Shown here piece by piece: positions 8,335 to 19,848 of a DNA stretch of 64,000 nucleotides. Made by a program: the position numbers and the translations under genes. The notes under the pieces were generated by a model, which saw only the letters and a program-made list of their open reading frames with translations, was not told the origin of the DNA and ran no database searches. Each line of letters opens with the position of its first letter. Position 1 is the first letter of the stretch. This stretch comes from Paenibacillus pabuli NBRC 13638 (GTDB lineage: Bacteria; Bacillota; Bacilli; Paenibacillales; Paenibacillaceae): NCBI RefSeq assembly GCF_001514495.1, contig NZ_BCNM01000004.1, positions 268,622-332,621 on the forward strand, read 5' to 3'.

Positions 8335-8468
8335 CACTCCTGACTTCGATTGCATCACCATCTTTCGATCGCTGTTATCCCCAGATTTTTTTGAATCCCT
8401 TATATAAGGGGAAATCGGGTGATTAAAGGCGAACGCTCTGCTTCTCCAGATTGGTGTTGCACTCTCCG
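8335..8468 (-). repeat. Dispersed structured repeat, copy 1
   Basis: Reads on the minus strand from CGGAGAG (8468) to CAGGAGTG (8335). It contains GCAGAGCGTTCGCCTTT and GGGGATAACAGCGATCG, shared with the other four copies. The outer arms (TGCA-CACC-ATCT with AGAT-GGTG-TGCA, small bulges) and the apical hairpin CCCTTATATAAGGG are private to this copy but still complementary. It lies between ywlG and glyA. Confidence 0.75.
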
Positions 8469-8527
8469 TTTTCGTGTAAACATGATTTCGCTTTATAACT
8501 TCACTTATAACTGGGAGGAATTTAATC

Positions 8528-9775
8528 ATGGAACAATTGCGCAAGAATGACCCGGCAGTACTGGAAGCGATGAATCTTGAACTGAAACGTCAACAAAACA
8601 ACATCGAGCTGATCGCATCCGAGAATATCGTAAGCGAAGCGGTTATCGAGGCTATGGGATCTGTATTGACGAACAAGTATGCTGAAGGATATCCAGGCAA
8701 ACGTTATTATGGTGGTTGTGAACATGTTGATATCGTAGAAGATATCGCACGTGACCGTGCCAAAGAATTGTTTGGAGCTGAACATGTCAATGTTCAACCT
8801 CACTCCGGTGCACAAGCGAACATGGCAGTATACCTTGCAGCTTTGAAACCAGGTGATACCGTATTGGGCATGAACCTTGCGCATGGTGGCCACCTCACCC
8901 ATGGTAGCCCGGTTAATGCTTCCGGCTTGCTGTACAATTTCGTGGCTTACGGTGTACAAGAAGATACATTCCTGATTGATTACGATGAAGTGCGCAAAGC
9001 TGCATTTAAACATCGTCCTCGCATGATCGTAGCAGGGGCAAGTGCATATCCGCGTACCATTGATTTTGAAAAGCTTGCTTCCATCGCCAATGATGTAGGT
9101 GCTTTGTTCATGGTGGATATGGCTCACATTGCAGGACTGGTAGCTGCCGGATTGCATCCAAGCCCGGTTCAACATGCGCATTTCGTAACAACAACAACAC
9201 ACAAAACGCTGCGTGGTCCTCGTGGTGGTATGATTCTGTGCCGCAAAGCATGGGCAGCGGCGATTGATAAAGCAGTATTCCCGGGTTCCCAAGGTGGACC
9301 TTTGATGCATGTTATTGCTTCCAAAGCGGTAGCATTGGGTGAGGCTTTGCAACCTTCGTTCAAGACATATGCACAAAATGTGGTGAAAAATGCACAGGTT
9401 CTGGCTGAAACCCTGATTGCTGAAGGATTGAACATCGTTTCCGGCGGTACAGACAACCACTTGATGCTGATCGACACTCGCAGCGTAAACATCACAGGCA
9501 AGGAAGCCGAGCATGTACTCGATTCCATCGGCATTACCGTGAACAAAAATGCAATTCCGTTCGATCCTACCAGCCCGTTTGTAACGAGCGGTATCCGGAT
9601 CGGTACACCTGCGGCTACTTCCCGCGGTATGAACGAAGAAGCTATGGTGGCCATTGGTAAGATCATTGCCAAAACATTGAAAAACCCTAAAGATGCAGCA
9701 AAATTGGATGAAGCCCGTGCGGAAGTAACAGCACTGACAGATCAATTCCCACTGTACACAGACCTTAAATACTAA
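8528..9775 (+). CDS. glyA: Serine hydroxymethyltransferase
   Basis: PLP enzyme interconverting serine plus THF with glycine plus 5,10-methylene-THF, the main one-carbon entry point; cytosolic. At 415 aa it has normal length. Visible motifs: [45 protein letters not shown] and [14 protein letters not shown], whose Lys226 is the Schiff-base lysine. GGGAGGAA precedes ATG 8528. The gene is flanked by two inverted copies of the dispersed repeat (8335 and 9828). The ZTP riboswitch before ywlG may govern it by read-through; no separate promoter is clear. Confidence 0.97.
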   Translation: MEQLRKNDPAVLEAMNLELKRQQNNIELIASENIVSEAVIEAMGSVLTNKYAEGYPGKRYYGGCEHVDIVEDIARDRAKELFGAEHVNVQPHSGAQANMAVYLAALKPGDTVLGMNLAHGGHLTHGSPVNASGLLYNFVAYGVQEDTFLIDYDEVRKAAFKHRPRMIVAGASAYPRTIDFEKLASIANDVGALFMVDMAHIAGLVAAGLHPSPVQHAHFVTTTTHKTLRGPRGGMILCRKAWAAAIDKAVFPGSQGGPLMHVIASKAVALGEALQPSFKTYAQNVVKNAQVLAETLIAEGLNIVSGGTDNHLMLIDTRSVNITGKEAEHVLDSIGITVNKNAIPFDPTSPFVTSGIRIGTPAATSRGMNEEAMVAIGKIIAKTLKNPKDAAKLDEARAEVTALTDQFPLYTDLKY

Positions 9776-9827
9776 AAAAACTTGCTCTTGGTGTTTGTAT
9801 TTGAGTTTTTCAAAATAAACACGCAGA

Positions 9828-9995
9828 CGGAGCAAACAGAATGAAGTCGGAGAAGCGTAGCGTTCGCCTAAAAGCTTTCTGAAAGAAAGCTGCTTCGGAA
9901 GCATATGCCATCCCCTGATTTTCTCCTTATTAAGGGGAATCAAAAAAATCCGGGGGTAACAGCGATCGAAGGGTCATTCTGTTTGCGGAGCATCA
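9828..9995 (+). repeat. Dispersed structured repeat, copy 2 (longest)
   Basis: Begins CGGAG (9828) and ends CGGAGCATC (9986-). The outer stem GCAAACAGAATGA (9832-9844) pairs perfectly with TCATTCTGTTTGC (9974-9986). The shared cores are GAAGCGTAGCGTTCGCCT and GGGTAACAGCGATCG. Unlike other copies it has about 40 extra bases after CGCCT, made of small hairpins (AGCTTTC/GAAAGCT and CTTC/GAAG). Confidence 0.8.
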
Positions 9996-10043
9996 TTGTG
10001 TTTATACGCTTTTGATCAACTTAACTGACATAACAGCGAGAGC

Positions 10044-10083
10044 AAAAAGGACCGGATGACTCATTTTTCCGGTCCTTTTTTTA
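10044..10083 (+). terminator. Rho-independent terminator after glyA
   Basis: AAAAAGGACCGG (10044-10055) pairs with CCGGTCCTTTTT, ending in a T7 run. It separates glyA from upp. Confidence 0.9.
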
Positions 10084-10237
10084 TAGGATTCGGTTTTCTG
10101 TAATGATTGGGTGCCCTTTGATGGTGTAATTCGGTGTAGGTGATGATATAATATACAGGATTTATCGGGCCTATGAATGATGATTAGGCATATTTGGAAA
10201 TGCTGAACATGAAGAACTTACCGGAGGGACAAATTAG

Positions 10238-10867
10238 ATGGGAAAATTAGTAATATGTGATCACCCTTTGATTCAACACAAACTGACGTTTATACGCGAT
10301 ATGCGTACGAATACGAAAGATTTTCGAGAATTGGTGGATGAAGTAGCAACGTTGATGGCTTATGAGATTACTAGAGATGTTGAACTGGAGACGATTGATG
10401 TACAAACCCCTGTAGCTGAAACACAAGGCAAAGTCATTTCCGGACGTATGCTCGGACTGGTGCCGATTCTGCGTGCAGGACTCGGAATGCTCGATGGCGT
10501 TGTGAAATTGTTGCCAGCTGCAAAAGTTGGACATGTTGGTCTGTTCCGTGATCCGGAAACACTGCAACCGGTAGAATACTACACCAAACTGCCTACAGAC
10601 GTGACAGAGCGTCAATTGATTGTGATTGATCCGATGCTGGCAACTGGCGGTTCGGCCATTGCAGCCATTGATGTATTGAAAAAACGCGGATGCACCCAGA
10701 TCAAAATGATGAACCTTGTTGCAGCACCGGAAGGCGTAAAGGCAGTACAAGAAGCGCATCCGGATGTGGATATCTACGTGGCTGCACTGGACGATCGTTT
10801 GGATGATCATGGTTATATCGTTCCCGGACTGGGAGATGCAGGAGACCGTCTGTACGGCACAAAATAA
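10238..10867 (+). CDS. upp: Uracil phosphoribosyltransferase
   Basis: Salvage enzyme making UMP from uracil and PRPP; 209 aa, the usual length. The family opens with the TFIRDMRT region. The PRPP loop is [23 protein letters not shown], and [11 protein letters not shown] and the C-terminal [17 protein letters not shown] complete the active site. ATG 10238 is preceded by CCGGAGGGAC. It lies 38 bases before mnaA with no terminator between, so the two are probably cotranscribed. The position between glyA and mnaA is the standard Bacillales order. No PyrR attenuator was seen. Confidence 0.96.
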   Translation: MGKLVICDHPLIQHKLTFIRDMRTNTKDFRELVDEVATLMAYEITRDVELETIDVQTPVAETQGKVISGRMLGLVPILRAGLGMLDGVVKLLPAAKVGHVGLFRDPETLQPVEYYTKLPTDVTERQLIVIDPMLATGGSAIAAIDVLKKRGCTQIKMMNLVAAPEGVKAVQEAHPDVDIYVAALDDRLDDHGYIVPGLGDAGDRLYGTK

Positions 10868-10905
10868 GCATATTGCATGCTGAGTAGAAAAGGGGCTTTG
10901 CTTCA

Positions 10906-12063
10906 ATGTCCAAGAAAATTAAAGTTATGACGATATTTGGGGTGCGCCCAGAGGCCATCAAGATGGCTCCGCTTATTTTGGAATTGCAGAAACATCCCGA
11001 ATCGATTGAATCTATCGTTTGCGTTACTGCACAGCACCGCCAAATGCTGGACCAGGTTCTTGAAGTATTTGATATTCATCCAGACTATGACCTGGATGTG
11101 ATGAAAGATCGCCAGACGCTGAATGAAATTACCATTCGTGTGCTGGGAGGCCTGGAGCCAGTCCTGCGTGAAGCCAAACCGGATATTGTGCTGGTTCACG
11201 GCGATACGCTGACTACGTTTGTAGCAAGCTATGCTGCGTTCCTGCAGCAGATTCAAGTGGGTCATGTGGAAGCGGGCCTTCGAACGTGGAACAAGCTCTC
11301 TCCATATCCGGAAGAAATGAACCGTCAGTTAACTGGTGTGCTTGCTGATTTGCATTTTGCACCAACGGACTGGTCTTCTTCCAATCTTGCCAAAGAAAAT
11401 AAATCGGAGTCTAGTACGTATGTCACAGGCAACACGGTAACAGATGTGTTTCAATATACAGTACGGCAGGATTACACACACCCGGTACTGGATTGGGCAA
11501 AAGGCAAACGTCTTGTGCTGATGACAGCTCACCGCCGTGAATCCCAAGGCGAGCCTCACCGTAACATTTTCCAGGCCGTCAAACGGATTGCCGACGAGTT
11601 TGAGGATATTGCCATCGTGTACCCGGTGCATCCAAGTCCTGCTGTGAAGGAGCCGGCTCACGCGATTTTGGGGAATCATCCCCGTATTCAATTGATTGAT
11701 CCACTAGACGTCGTGGATTTGCATAACTTTTACCCGCATACTCACTTGATATTGACCGATTCAGGCGGTTTGCAGGAAGAAGCGCCTTCGTTTGGTGTGC
11801 CTGTTCTCGTCCTGCGGGATACAACGGAGCGCCCGGAGGGTATTGAAGCAGGAACGCTGGAACTCGTAGGCACCGAAGAGGAACGGGTATATGAGCGGAC
11901 CAGAGCTTTGTTAACAGATGCAACGCTGTATGCAAGCATGAGTCAGGCAGCCAATCCGTATGGTGATGGACATGCTTCGGAAAGAATTGTCAATGCGATT
12001 TTGCACCATTTTGGTGTGAATAGCGAACGTCCGGAATCATTTCACAGAAAATTCAAAAAATAA
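10906..12063 (+). CDS. mnaA: UDP-N-acetylglucosamine 2-epimerase (non-hydrolysing)
   Basis: Interconverts UDP-GlcNAc and UDP-ManNAc, 385 aa. GT-B-like fold with MTIFGVRPEAIKMAPL at the N-terminus, VLVHGDTLTTF, VGHVEAGLRTW and PEEMNRQL in the first half, then MTAHRRES and the nucleotide-binding DSGGLQEEAPSFGVPVLVLRDTTERPE. The catalytic Asp, Glu and His neighbourhoods are all present. It would supply ManNAc donor to TagA, encoded about 25 kb downstream, for the wall polymer that anchors SLH proteins. The upstream partner is upp; the ATP synthase operon follows behind its own promoter. Confidence 0.95.
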   Translation: MSKKIKVMTIFGVRPEAIKMAPLILELQKHPESIESIVCVTAQHRQMLDQVLEVFDIHPDYDLDVMKDRQTLNEITIRVLGGLEPVLREAKPDIVLVHGDTLTTFVASYAAFLQQIQVGHVEAGLRTWNKLSPYPEEMNRQLTGVLADLHFAPTDWSSSNLAKENKSESSTYVTGNTVTDVFQYTVRQDYTHPVLDWAKGKRLVLMTAHRRESQGEPHRNIFQAVKRIADEFEDIAIVYPVHPSPAVKEPAHAILGNHPRIQLIDPLDVVDLHNFYPHTHLILTDSGGLQEEAPSFGVPVLVLRDTTERPEGIEAGTLELVGTEEERVYERTRALLTDATLYASMSQAANPYGDGHASERIVNAILHHFGVNSERPESFHRKFKK

Positions 12064-12085
12064 TTCATTTTTTCTGACAGATTTA

Positions 12086-12171
12086 TAAAGGGTACAGCAT
12101 ACAGTTAAACTGTACGGTTTACGCGGGTTTATGGGCTCTGATGGTCTATAATCCCGTCGTTTTACCCTTTA
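12086..12171 (+). other. Predicted three-way-junction structure before the atp promoter
   Basis: A closing stem TAAAGGGTA (12086-12094) pairs with TACCCTTTA (12163-12171). It encloses TACAGTT/AACTGTA (12100-12114) and a longer stem ACGCGGG/CCCG-CGT (12121-12127 with 12153-12160, one bulge) that continues as TTATGG/CTATAA. No T run follows, so it is not a standard terminator. It sits between the mnaA stop and the TTGACA at 12191. Confidence 0.45.
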
Positions 12172-12190
12172 AAACGCTAAAATCATTCAA

Positions 12191-12220
12191 TTGACAAAGG
12201 CTCTCATCATTCAGTAAAAT
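12191..12220 (+). promoter_or_regulatory. Promoter of the ATP synthase operon
   Basis: TTGACA (12191-12196), 18-base spacer, TAAAAT (12215-12220). It lies about 30 bases before the first gene of the operon. Confidence 0.65.
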
Positions 12221-12249
12221 TAACTGGGATTGCAAGGGTGGCGTGGAAA

Positions 12250-12504
12250 ATGGCCGATTCGAACAAACCAAATTCATCCCGTAACCATGATGATAATGTG
12301 TGGAAGGCAATGGGGCTCGTGACAGCTTTTGGAATCGAGATTGCCATTCTCGCTGTTGCCGGATATTACGTCGGCTCCTGGTTGGACAAGACCATTGGAG
12401 GTAACGGAATATGGATCGCCGTAAGCGTTCTCTTTTTCTTGGCGGCAGGCGGCGTAAGCACCTACTTTATCGCAAAAAAATTCATGGGGGAAAGTGATGA
12501 GTGA
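12250..12504 (+). CDS. atpZ: AtpZ/AtpI-family small membrane protein
   Basis: 84 aa, two predicted helices (about residues 25-45 and 55-75) with a WLDKTIGGNG turn, typical of the short AtpZ protein found before atpI in Firmicutes. The family assists ATP synthase assembly or Mg2+/Ca2+ supply; its exact role is debated. ATG 12250 is preferred over GTG 12238 because AAGGGTGG at 12234 spaces properly to it. Its stop overlaps the start of the next gene, so translation is probably coupled. Confidence 0.75.
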   Translation: MADSNKPNSSRNHDDNVWKAMGLVTAFGIEIAILAVAGYYVGSWLDKTIGGNGIWIAVSVLFFLAAGGVSTYFIAKKFMGESDE

Positions 12505-12877
12505 ACTAACCAGATACCGCAGATGGATGACTGTTTTCATCATGTACTTTCTTATGATTTGTTTTCTCGCAGCGGCCTTTCTGCCCCGTGTGGAAACAAT
12601 AGCTTTGGGACTGGCCCTGGGAACGGTGACCAGTTGGATCAACGCTTCTTATCTGGGTCGCAAAGTCAGGAGAATGTTGGATGATGCAGCGGAAGGAAAC
12701 CTTAAGCGAGTGAACCTGGGATTTTTGACTAGAGCTGCTCTTGCAGTACTCGCTATTTTCATGGCGATGCAGTATCCGCAATACTTCAATTTATATGCGG
12801 TTGTAGTTGGCTTGGTCATAGCGCAATTTTCCTTACTATTTATAGGGATATTGTTGTCCCGCAAAGCAGACTCATAG
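12497..12877 (+). CDS. atpI: ATP synthase subunit I
   Basis: About 126 aa, four predicted helices, from ATG 12497 inside the end of the preceding gene, with GGGGGAA upstream. AtpI helps c-ring assembly in several bacteria. The sequence is poorly conserved as is normal for the family; GLALGTVTSWINASYLGRKVRRM in the central loop and the position directly before atpB identify it. Confidence 0.8.
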   Translation: MSELTRYRRWMTVFIMYFLMICFLAAAFLPRVETIALGLALGTVTSWINASYLGRKVRRMLDDAAEGNLKRVNLGFLTRAALAVLAIFMAMQYPQYFNLYAVVVGLVIAQFSLLFIGILLSRKADS

Positions 12878-12918
12878 TGGTGCTGCAAGCTTTCGAATGA
12901 GAAAGGGGTGAGAAAAAT

Positions 12919-13737
12919 ATGCATGAATCTCCGATAATTAACCTGGGTGGGTTCCATCTGGATTTGTCTGTTCTGCTCATGCTCATCGTAACATCCGCCA
13001 TTGTATTTATTATTGCTAAATTGGCTACGCGGAACTTGTCGGTGGATAATCCGGGCAAAATGCAAAACTTCCTGGAGTGGGCGATTGAGTTTGTACGCAA
13101 CCTGATCTCGAGCACGATGGACATGAAGAAGGGGCAGCATTTCCTTACCTTGGCAACCACAATGATTATGTTTATCTTTGTGGGAAACATGTTGGGTCTC
13201 CCTTTGGGCGTAGTAACTGGGGCTACGGATGTAAGCCAAGCTGAAATCTTTGGCAAGCCGATTGTTTCGGTCCAGGAAGCATTCCATGAAGCTCATGAGA
13301 AGGATCCAGAAGCTCATCCACATATCGAAGTTGCCTGGTGGAAATCACCTACGGCTGATCTTTCGGTAACCATGGGTCTTGCGTTGATCGCATTTGCTAT
13401 CGCGCATGGATTGGGACTTTTCCGTAACACCAAAGCGTATCTCAAGCATTATTTCCAACCACACTGGCTGTTCTTCCCAATCAACATTGTGGAGACGGCA
13501 TCCAAGTTGTTGACACACGGTATGCGTTTGTTCGCCAACATCTTTGCAGGTGAGGTTCTGATCTCCACGATTATGAAACTTACAGCATTCAAATGGATTG
13601 GCGCAATTGCAGCAATCCCGCTGTTGACGGCATGGCAGGGGTTCAGTATTTTCATCGGAGCCATACAGGCATTCGTATTTACGGTTTTGATGATGGTATA
13701 CATATCACAAACCGTCGAATCGCACGAGGAACATTAA
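12919..13737 (+). CDS. atpB: ATP synthase Fo subunit a
   Basis: Proton-channel stator subunit, 272 aa, polytopic. HGMRLFANIFAGEVLIS near residue 200 carries the essential Arg facing the c-ring, and the C-terminal helix ends FVFTVLMMVYISQTVESHEEH. A polar insert EAFHEAHEKDPEAHPHIE (about residues 120-137) lies between helices. GAAAGGGGTGAG precedes the ATG. Confidence 0.96.
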   Translation: MHESPIINLGGFHLDLSVLLMLIVTSAIVFIIAKLATRNLSVDNPGKMQNFLEWAIEFVRNLISSTMDMKKGQHFLTLATTMIMFIFVGNMLGLPLGVVTGATDVSQAEIFGKPIVSVQEAFHEAHEKDPEAHPHIEVAWWKSPTADLSVTMGLALIAFAIAHGLGLFRNTKAYLKHYFQPHWLFFPINIVETASKLLTHGMRLFANIFAGEVLISTIMKLTAFKWIGAIAAIPLLTAWQGFSIFIGAIQAFVFTVLMMVYISQTVESHEEH

Positions 13738-13780
13738 GATTCAAGTCCAATACGGTTAACCCTGTAGGGCTGAACTATAA

Positions 13781-14038
<258 letters not shown>

Positions 14039-14062
14039 TAAAATCAGTGCAGGTTTGGCGGG

Positions 14063-14092
14063 GAAGGCCACAGCCATCCGCGCCTTCTTTTT
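14063..14092 (+). terminator. Intra-operon hairpin with T run between atpE and atpF
   Basis: GAAGGC (14063-14068) pairs with GCCTTC (14082-14087), followed at once by TTTTT. It has the form of a weak terminator or RNA-processing stop inside an operon. Confidence 0.55.
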
Positions 14093-14153
14093 AGGTAGCG
14101 TCCGTAAACGCGGAGTTGCGGCCTGAGGATACCTTCAGGAAGGAGTGAACAGA

Positions 14154-14642
14154 TTGAATTTCGTATGGGAAAATACAGTTCTGGCGATTATAGCATTTGG
14201 TATTTTATATTGGCTTCTTAGCCGTTATGCATTTGGTCCACTTTTCTCCATTATGGAAAAACGTCGTGAGCTCGTATTGGCGCAAATGAATGAGGCTGCC
14301 CAAACGCGGGATCAGGCTATTGCCTATGTTGAGGAACAGAAGCAGGCTCTTGAAAAAGCGCGTAAAGATGCTTATGACATCATTGAACAATCCAAACAAA
14401 CAGGCGGCAAACAGGCTGAAACGATTCTGGCGGATGCAAAAGCAGAAGCGAATCGCCTGAAAGACGATGCTGTGCGTGAGATTGAGAGCGAGAAGAACAA
14501 AGCGGTTGCAGCGCTTCGCCGTGAACTGGGTACAGCTTCCGTTCAAATCGCTTCCAAGCTGATCAAAAAAGAAGTTGAGAACGGTCCTGCACAAGAGGAG
14601 CTTGTGAGCCAATACCTCAATGAGGTAGGAGGCCGACAATGA
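14154..14642 (+). CDS. atpF: ATP synthase Fo subunit b
   Basis: Peripheral stalk, 162 aa: one N-terminal helix (about residues 5-25) followed by a long charged coiled-coil helix rich in Ala, Lys and Glu. The TTG at 14154 is chosen: AGGAAGGAG (14137-14145) lies eight bases upstream, whereas the GTG at 14145 would overlap that ribosome site. The product starts MNFVWENTVLAIIAFG. Its end overlaps atpH by four bases (ATGA), implying coupled translation. Confidence 0.93.
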   Translation: MNFVWENTVLAIIAFGILYWLLSRYAFGPLFSIMEKRRELVLAQMNEAAQTRDQAIAYVEEQKQALEKARKDAYDIIEQSKQTGGKQAETILADAKAEANRLKDDAVREIESEKNKAVAALRRELGTASVQIASKLIKKEVENGPAQEELVSQYLNEVGGRQ

Positions 14643-15187
14643 GCCGCGATACGATTGTTGCCAAGCGTTATGCGAAAGCATTGTTTGAAGTTGCTCTCGA
14701 ACAGAAGCAGGTGCTTGAAGTCGAACAAGAGCTACGTACTGTTGTAAGTGCCATCACAGGTGATGCGGAAATCGGTAAATTTATCGAGTCACCCAACATC
14801 TCTGAAGAGGCGAAACAGAACGTACTTCGCACAAGTCTTGACGGCAAGGTGTCTGAACCTGTTCTGAAAACCGTTTTGCTTTTGATTGAGCGTGGACGCG
14901 TTGAACTGCTGGAAGCTCTGCTGAATGATTATGTGAAGATCGAGGGCGAATCGCTCGGCATAGCCGATGCACGCGTGTACTCGACTTATGCCTTGAATGA
15001 TGAAGAACAAGAAACGGTAGCCCGTGAATTCGGTGGCCGTGTGAATAAAAAGATCCGTATCGAGAACATTGTCGATCCGACTCTGCTGGGCGGATTGAAA
15101 GTTGCCATTGGCGATACGATCTATGACGGCAGCTTGGCTGGCAAGCTCGAACGTCTTGAGCAGTCTTTTAACAGACGAGTACAGTAG
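14639..15187 (+). CDS. atpH: ATP synthase F1 subunit delta
   Basis: Joins the peripheral stalk to the top of the alpha3beta3 head, 182 aa. N-terminal helical domain starts VAKRYAKALFEVALEQ; the C-terminal half has the family's DPTLLGGLKVAIGDTIYDGSLAGKLERL. Overlaps atpF by four bases and ends 16 bases before atpA. Confidence 0.95.
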   Translation: MSRDTIVAKRYAKALFEVALEQKQVLEVEQELRTVVSAITGDAEIGKFIESPNISEEAKQNVLRTSLDGKVSEPVLKTVLLLIERGRVELLEALLNDYVKIEGESLGIADARVYSTYALNDEEQETVAREFGGRVNKKIRIENIVDPTLLGGLKVAIGDTIYDGSLAGKLERLEQSFNRRVQ

Positions 15188-15197
15188 ATTGGGGTGA

Positions 15198-16718
<1,521 letters not shown>

Positions 16719-16772
16719 ATAGATGATATGCAGCTGCGGGGTTGTTTAACCGATTCCGCATGTCTGCATGTA

Positions 16773-16952
16773 AAACTTTGTTCTTTCAAAGTTTCAATAT
16801 GCTTACGAGTAGTTTTGACTTTGTCAAAACTAGTGAATGCTTACGAAGAAACTTTGGCTCTGCCAAAGTTTATGTTTGGGCTTACGAAGTAGTTTTGACT
16901 ACGTCAAAACTTGTGTTGATGCTTACGAAGTAACTTTGACTCTGTCAAAGTT
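16773..16952 (+). repeat. Tandem array of five hairpins between atpA and atpG
   Basis: Stem pairs: AAACTTTG/CAAAGTTT (16773-16794), AGTTTTGAC/GTCAAAACT (16811-16831), AACTTTGGC/GCCAAAGTT (16850-16870), AGTTTTGAC/GTCAAAACT (16891-16911), AACTTTGAC/GTCAAAGTT (16932-16952). The last four are each preceded by GCTTACGA and have three-base loops; centres are about 37-41 bases apart. Both arms change together between units, and two stem types alternate. The last hairpin ends just before the atpG ribosome site GAGGTGGT. Confidence 0.9.
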
Positions 16953-16968
16953 TTGAGGTGGTGAAATC

Positions 16969-17841
16969 ATGGCAAAAGGCATGCGCGAAATAAAGCGGCA
17001 AATTAAAAGCGTACAAAGCACCAAGCAGATCACCAAAGCAATGGAGATGGTAGCTGCTGCAAAACTGCGGAAAGCGCAGGAAAAAGCAGAAGCAGCCCGT
17101 CCGTATTCGGAGAAACTGAAAGAAGTTGTGGCTAGTATTGCATCCAGTACGCAAGGAATCCAACATCCGATGCTGGAGAGCCGTCCGGTTAAAAAGACAG
17201 CGTATCTAATCATCACATCGGACCGTGGTCTTGCGGGCGGTTACAATGCGAACGTTTTGCGTCAGGTCAATCTGACGCTCAAAGAGCGTCACAACTCCCA
17301 GAATGACTACGAATTGTTCGTCATTGGGCGTAAAGGACGCGATTATTTCAGACGTCGGGAAATGGCTATGACATCCGTTGTTACGGATCTGTCGGATTCA
17401 CCATCATTTGCAGATATCAAATCCATTGCACACGAGGCTGTTCAAGGATTTGAGCTGGCTAAATTTGATGAATTGTACATTTGTTATAACCGCTTTGTGA
17501 ATGCGTTGACCCAGATTCCTACGGTTGAACGTCTTCTTCCGATGGATACACCTGAGGTAACTGCTGCGGAAGGACCGACGGCAAGCTACGAATACGAGCC
17601 TTCAGCTGAGGCTGTACTGGAAGTTCTGCTACCGCGTTATGCGGAAACGCTGATCTACGGTGCACTTCTGAATGGTAAGGCAAGTGAGCTGGGCGCGAAA
17701 ATGACGGCAATGGGTAATGCAACCAAAAATGCATCCAAACTCATTAATGACTTGTCATTGACCTATAACCGTGCCCGTCAAGCGGCGATTACGCAGGAGA
17801 TTACGGAAATTGTGGCAGGTGCCAACGCAGCACAAGGCTAA
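16969..17841 (+). CDS. atpG: ATP synthase F1 subunit gamma
   Basis: Central rotor shaft, 290 aa. N-terminal coiled-coil helix MREIKRQIKSVQSTKQITKAMEMVAAAKLRKAQ; the Rossmann-like middle starts LIITSDRGLAGGYN; the C-terminal helix ends NRARQAAITQEITEIVAGANA. GAGGTGGTG precedes ATG 16969, immediately after the hairpin array, so the array could affect its translation or mRNA half-life. Confidence 0.97.
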   Translation: MAKGMREIKRQIKSVQSTKQITKAMEMVAAAKLRKAQEKAEAARPYSEKLKEVVASIASSTQGIQHPMLESRPVKKTAYLIITSDRGLAGGYNANVLRQVNLTLKERHNSQNDYELFVIGRKGRDYFRRREMAMTSVVTDLSDSPSFADIKSIAHEAVQGFELAKFDELYICYNRFVNALTQIPTVERLLPMDTPEVTAAEGPTASYEYEPSAEAVLEVLLPRYAETLIYGALLNGKASELGAKMTAMGNATKNASKLINDLSLTYNRARQAAITQEITEIVAGANAAQG

Positions 17842-17922
17842 CCGTTTTTTATTAATGAAGGCTTGCAGTGCAGAGATAAAAGAGAACGGAACATTATTTC
17901 TGCAAAACTAGCAGGCTAGTAG

Positions 17923-19341
<1,419 letters not shown>

Positions 19342-19400
19342 TCTGAATCCAGGATTGTCCTTATGAAGCGAGCTATCGGATAGTTTCAGGAGGGATGGAA

Positions 19401-19805
19401 TTGAGCACCTTTTTGTTGGAAATTGTAACGCCCGAGCGTTTGGTATTTACTGAACAAGTCGATAGTATCATCGTTCGAGGTGTTGAAGGGGAACTGGGTA
19501 TTATGCCCGGCCACATCCCTATGGTTACACCATTGCAGATCGCACCGATTATTATCAAAAACGGAAAACAGAACAAACAAGTCGCTATTGGCGGCGGGTT
19601 TATCGAAGTCCGTAAAGATAAGGTTGTTGTGCTCGCAGAGAGTGCCGAATTCCCGGAAAGTATTGATGTGGACCGTGCACGTGCAGCGAAAGAGCGGGCA
19701 GAACGCCGGCTTAGCAGCCAAAGCAATCAGGACCACTTTGATCACCGCCGGGCAGAGATTGCTCTGCAAAAAGCGGTTAACCGGATCAACGTATACGGCA
19801 AATAA
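19401..19805 (+). CDS. atpC: ATP synthase F1 subunit epsilon
   Basis: Rotor foot and regulator of ATP hydrolysis, 134 aa: N-terminal beta-sandwich (TFLLEIVTPERLVF, GELGIMPGHIPMVTPLQ) and C-terminal two-helix part. TTG 19401 is preferred because AGGAGG is at 19388-19393; the ATG at 19395 would sit on the ribosome site. A terminator follows, closing the operon. Confidence 0.95.
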   Translation: MSTFLLEIVTPERLVFTEQVDSIIVRGVEGELGIMPGHIPMVTPLQIAPIIIKNGKQNKQVAIGGGFIEVRKDKVVVLAESAEFPESIDVDRARAAKERAERRLSSQSNQDHFDHRRAEIALQKAVNRINVYGK

Positions 19806-19818
19806 CTATTCAATTGGA

Positions 19819-19848
19819 GCCTGGCGGCTTAGTCTGCCGGGCTTTTTT
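19819..19848 (+). terminator. Terminator of the ATP synthase operon
   Basis: GCCTGGC (19819-19825) pairs with GCCGGGC (19836-19842, one wobble) and is followed by T6. Confidence 0.85.

Noticed and set aside
8522..9943. 473-codon minus-strand ORF opposite glyA
   Set aside because: It mirrors the glyA coding frame, has a Cys/His-rich nonsense composition and no ribosome site.
16773..16952. Possible CRISPR array between atpA and atpG
   Set aside because: The repeated units are short self-complementary stems without unique spacers of constant length, and no cas gene is present.
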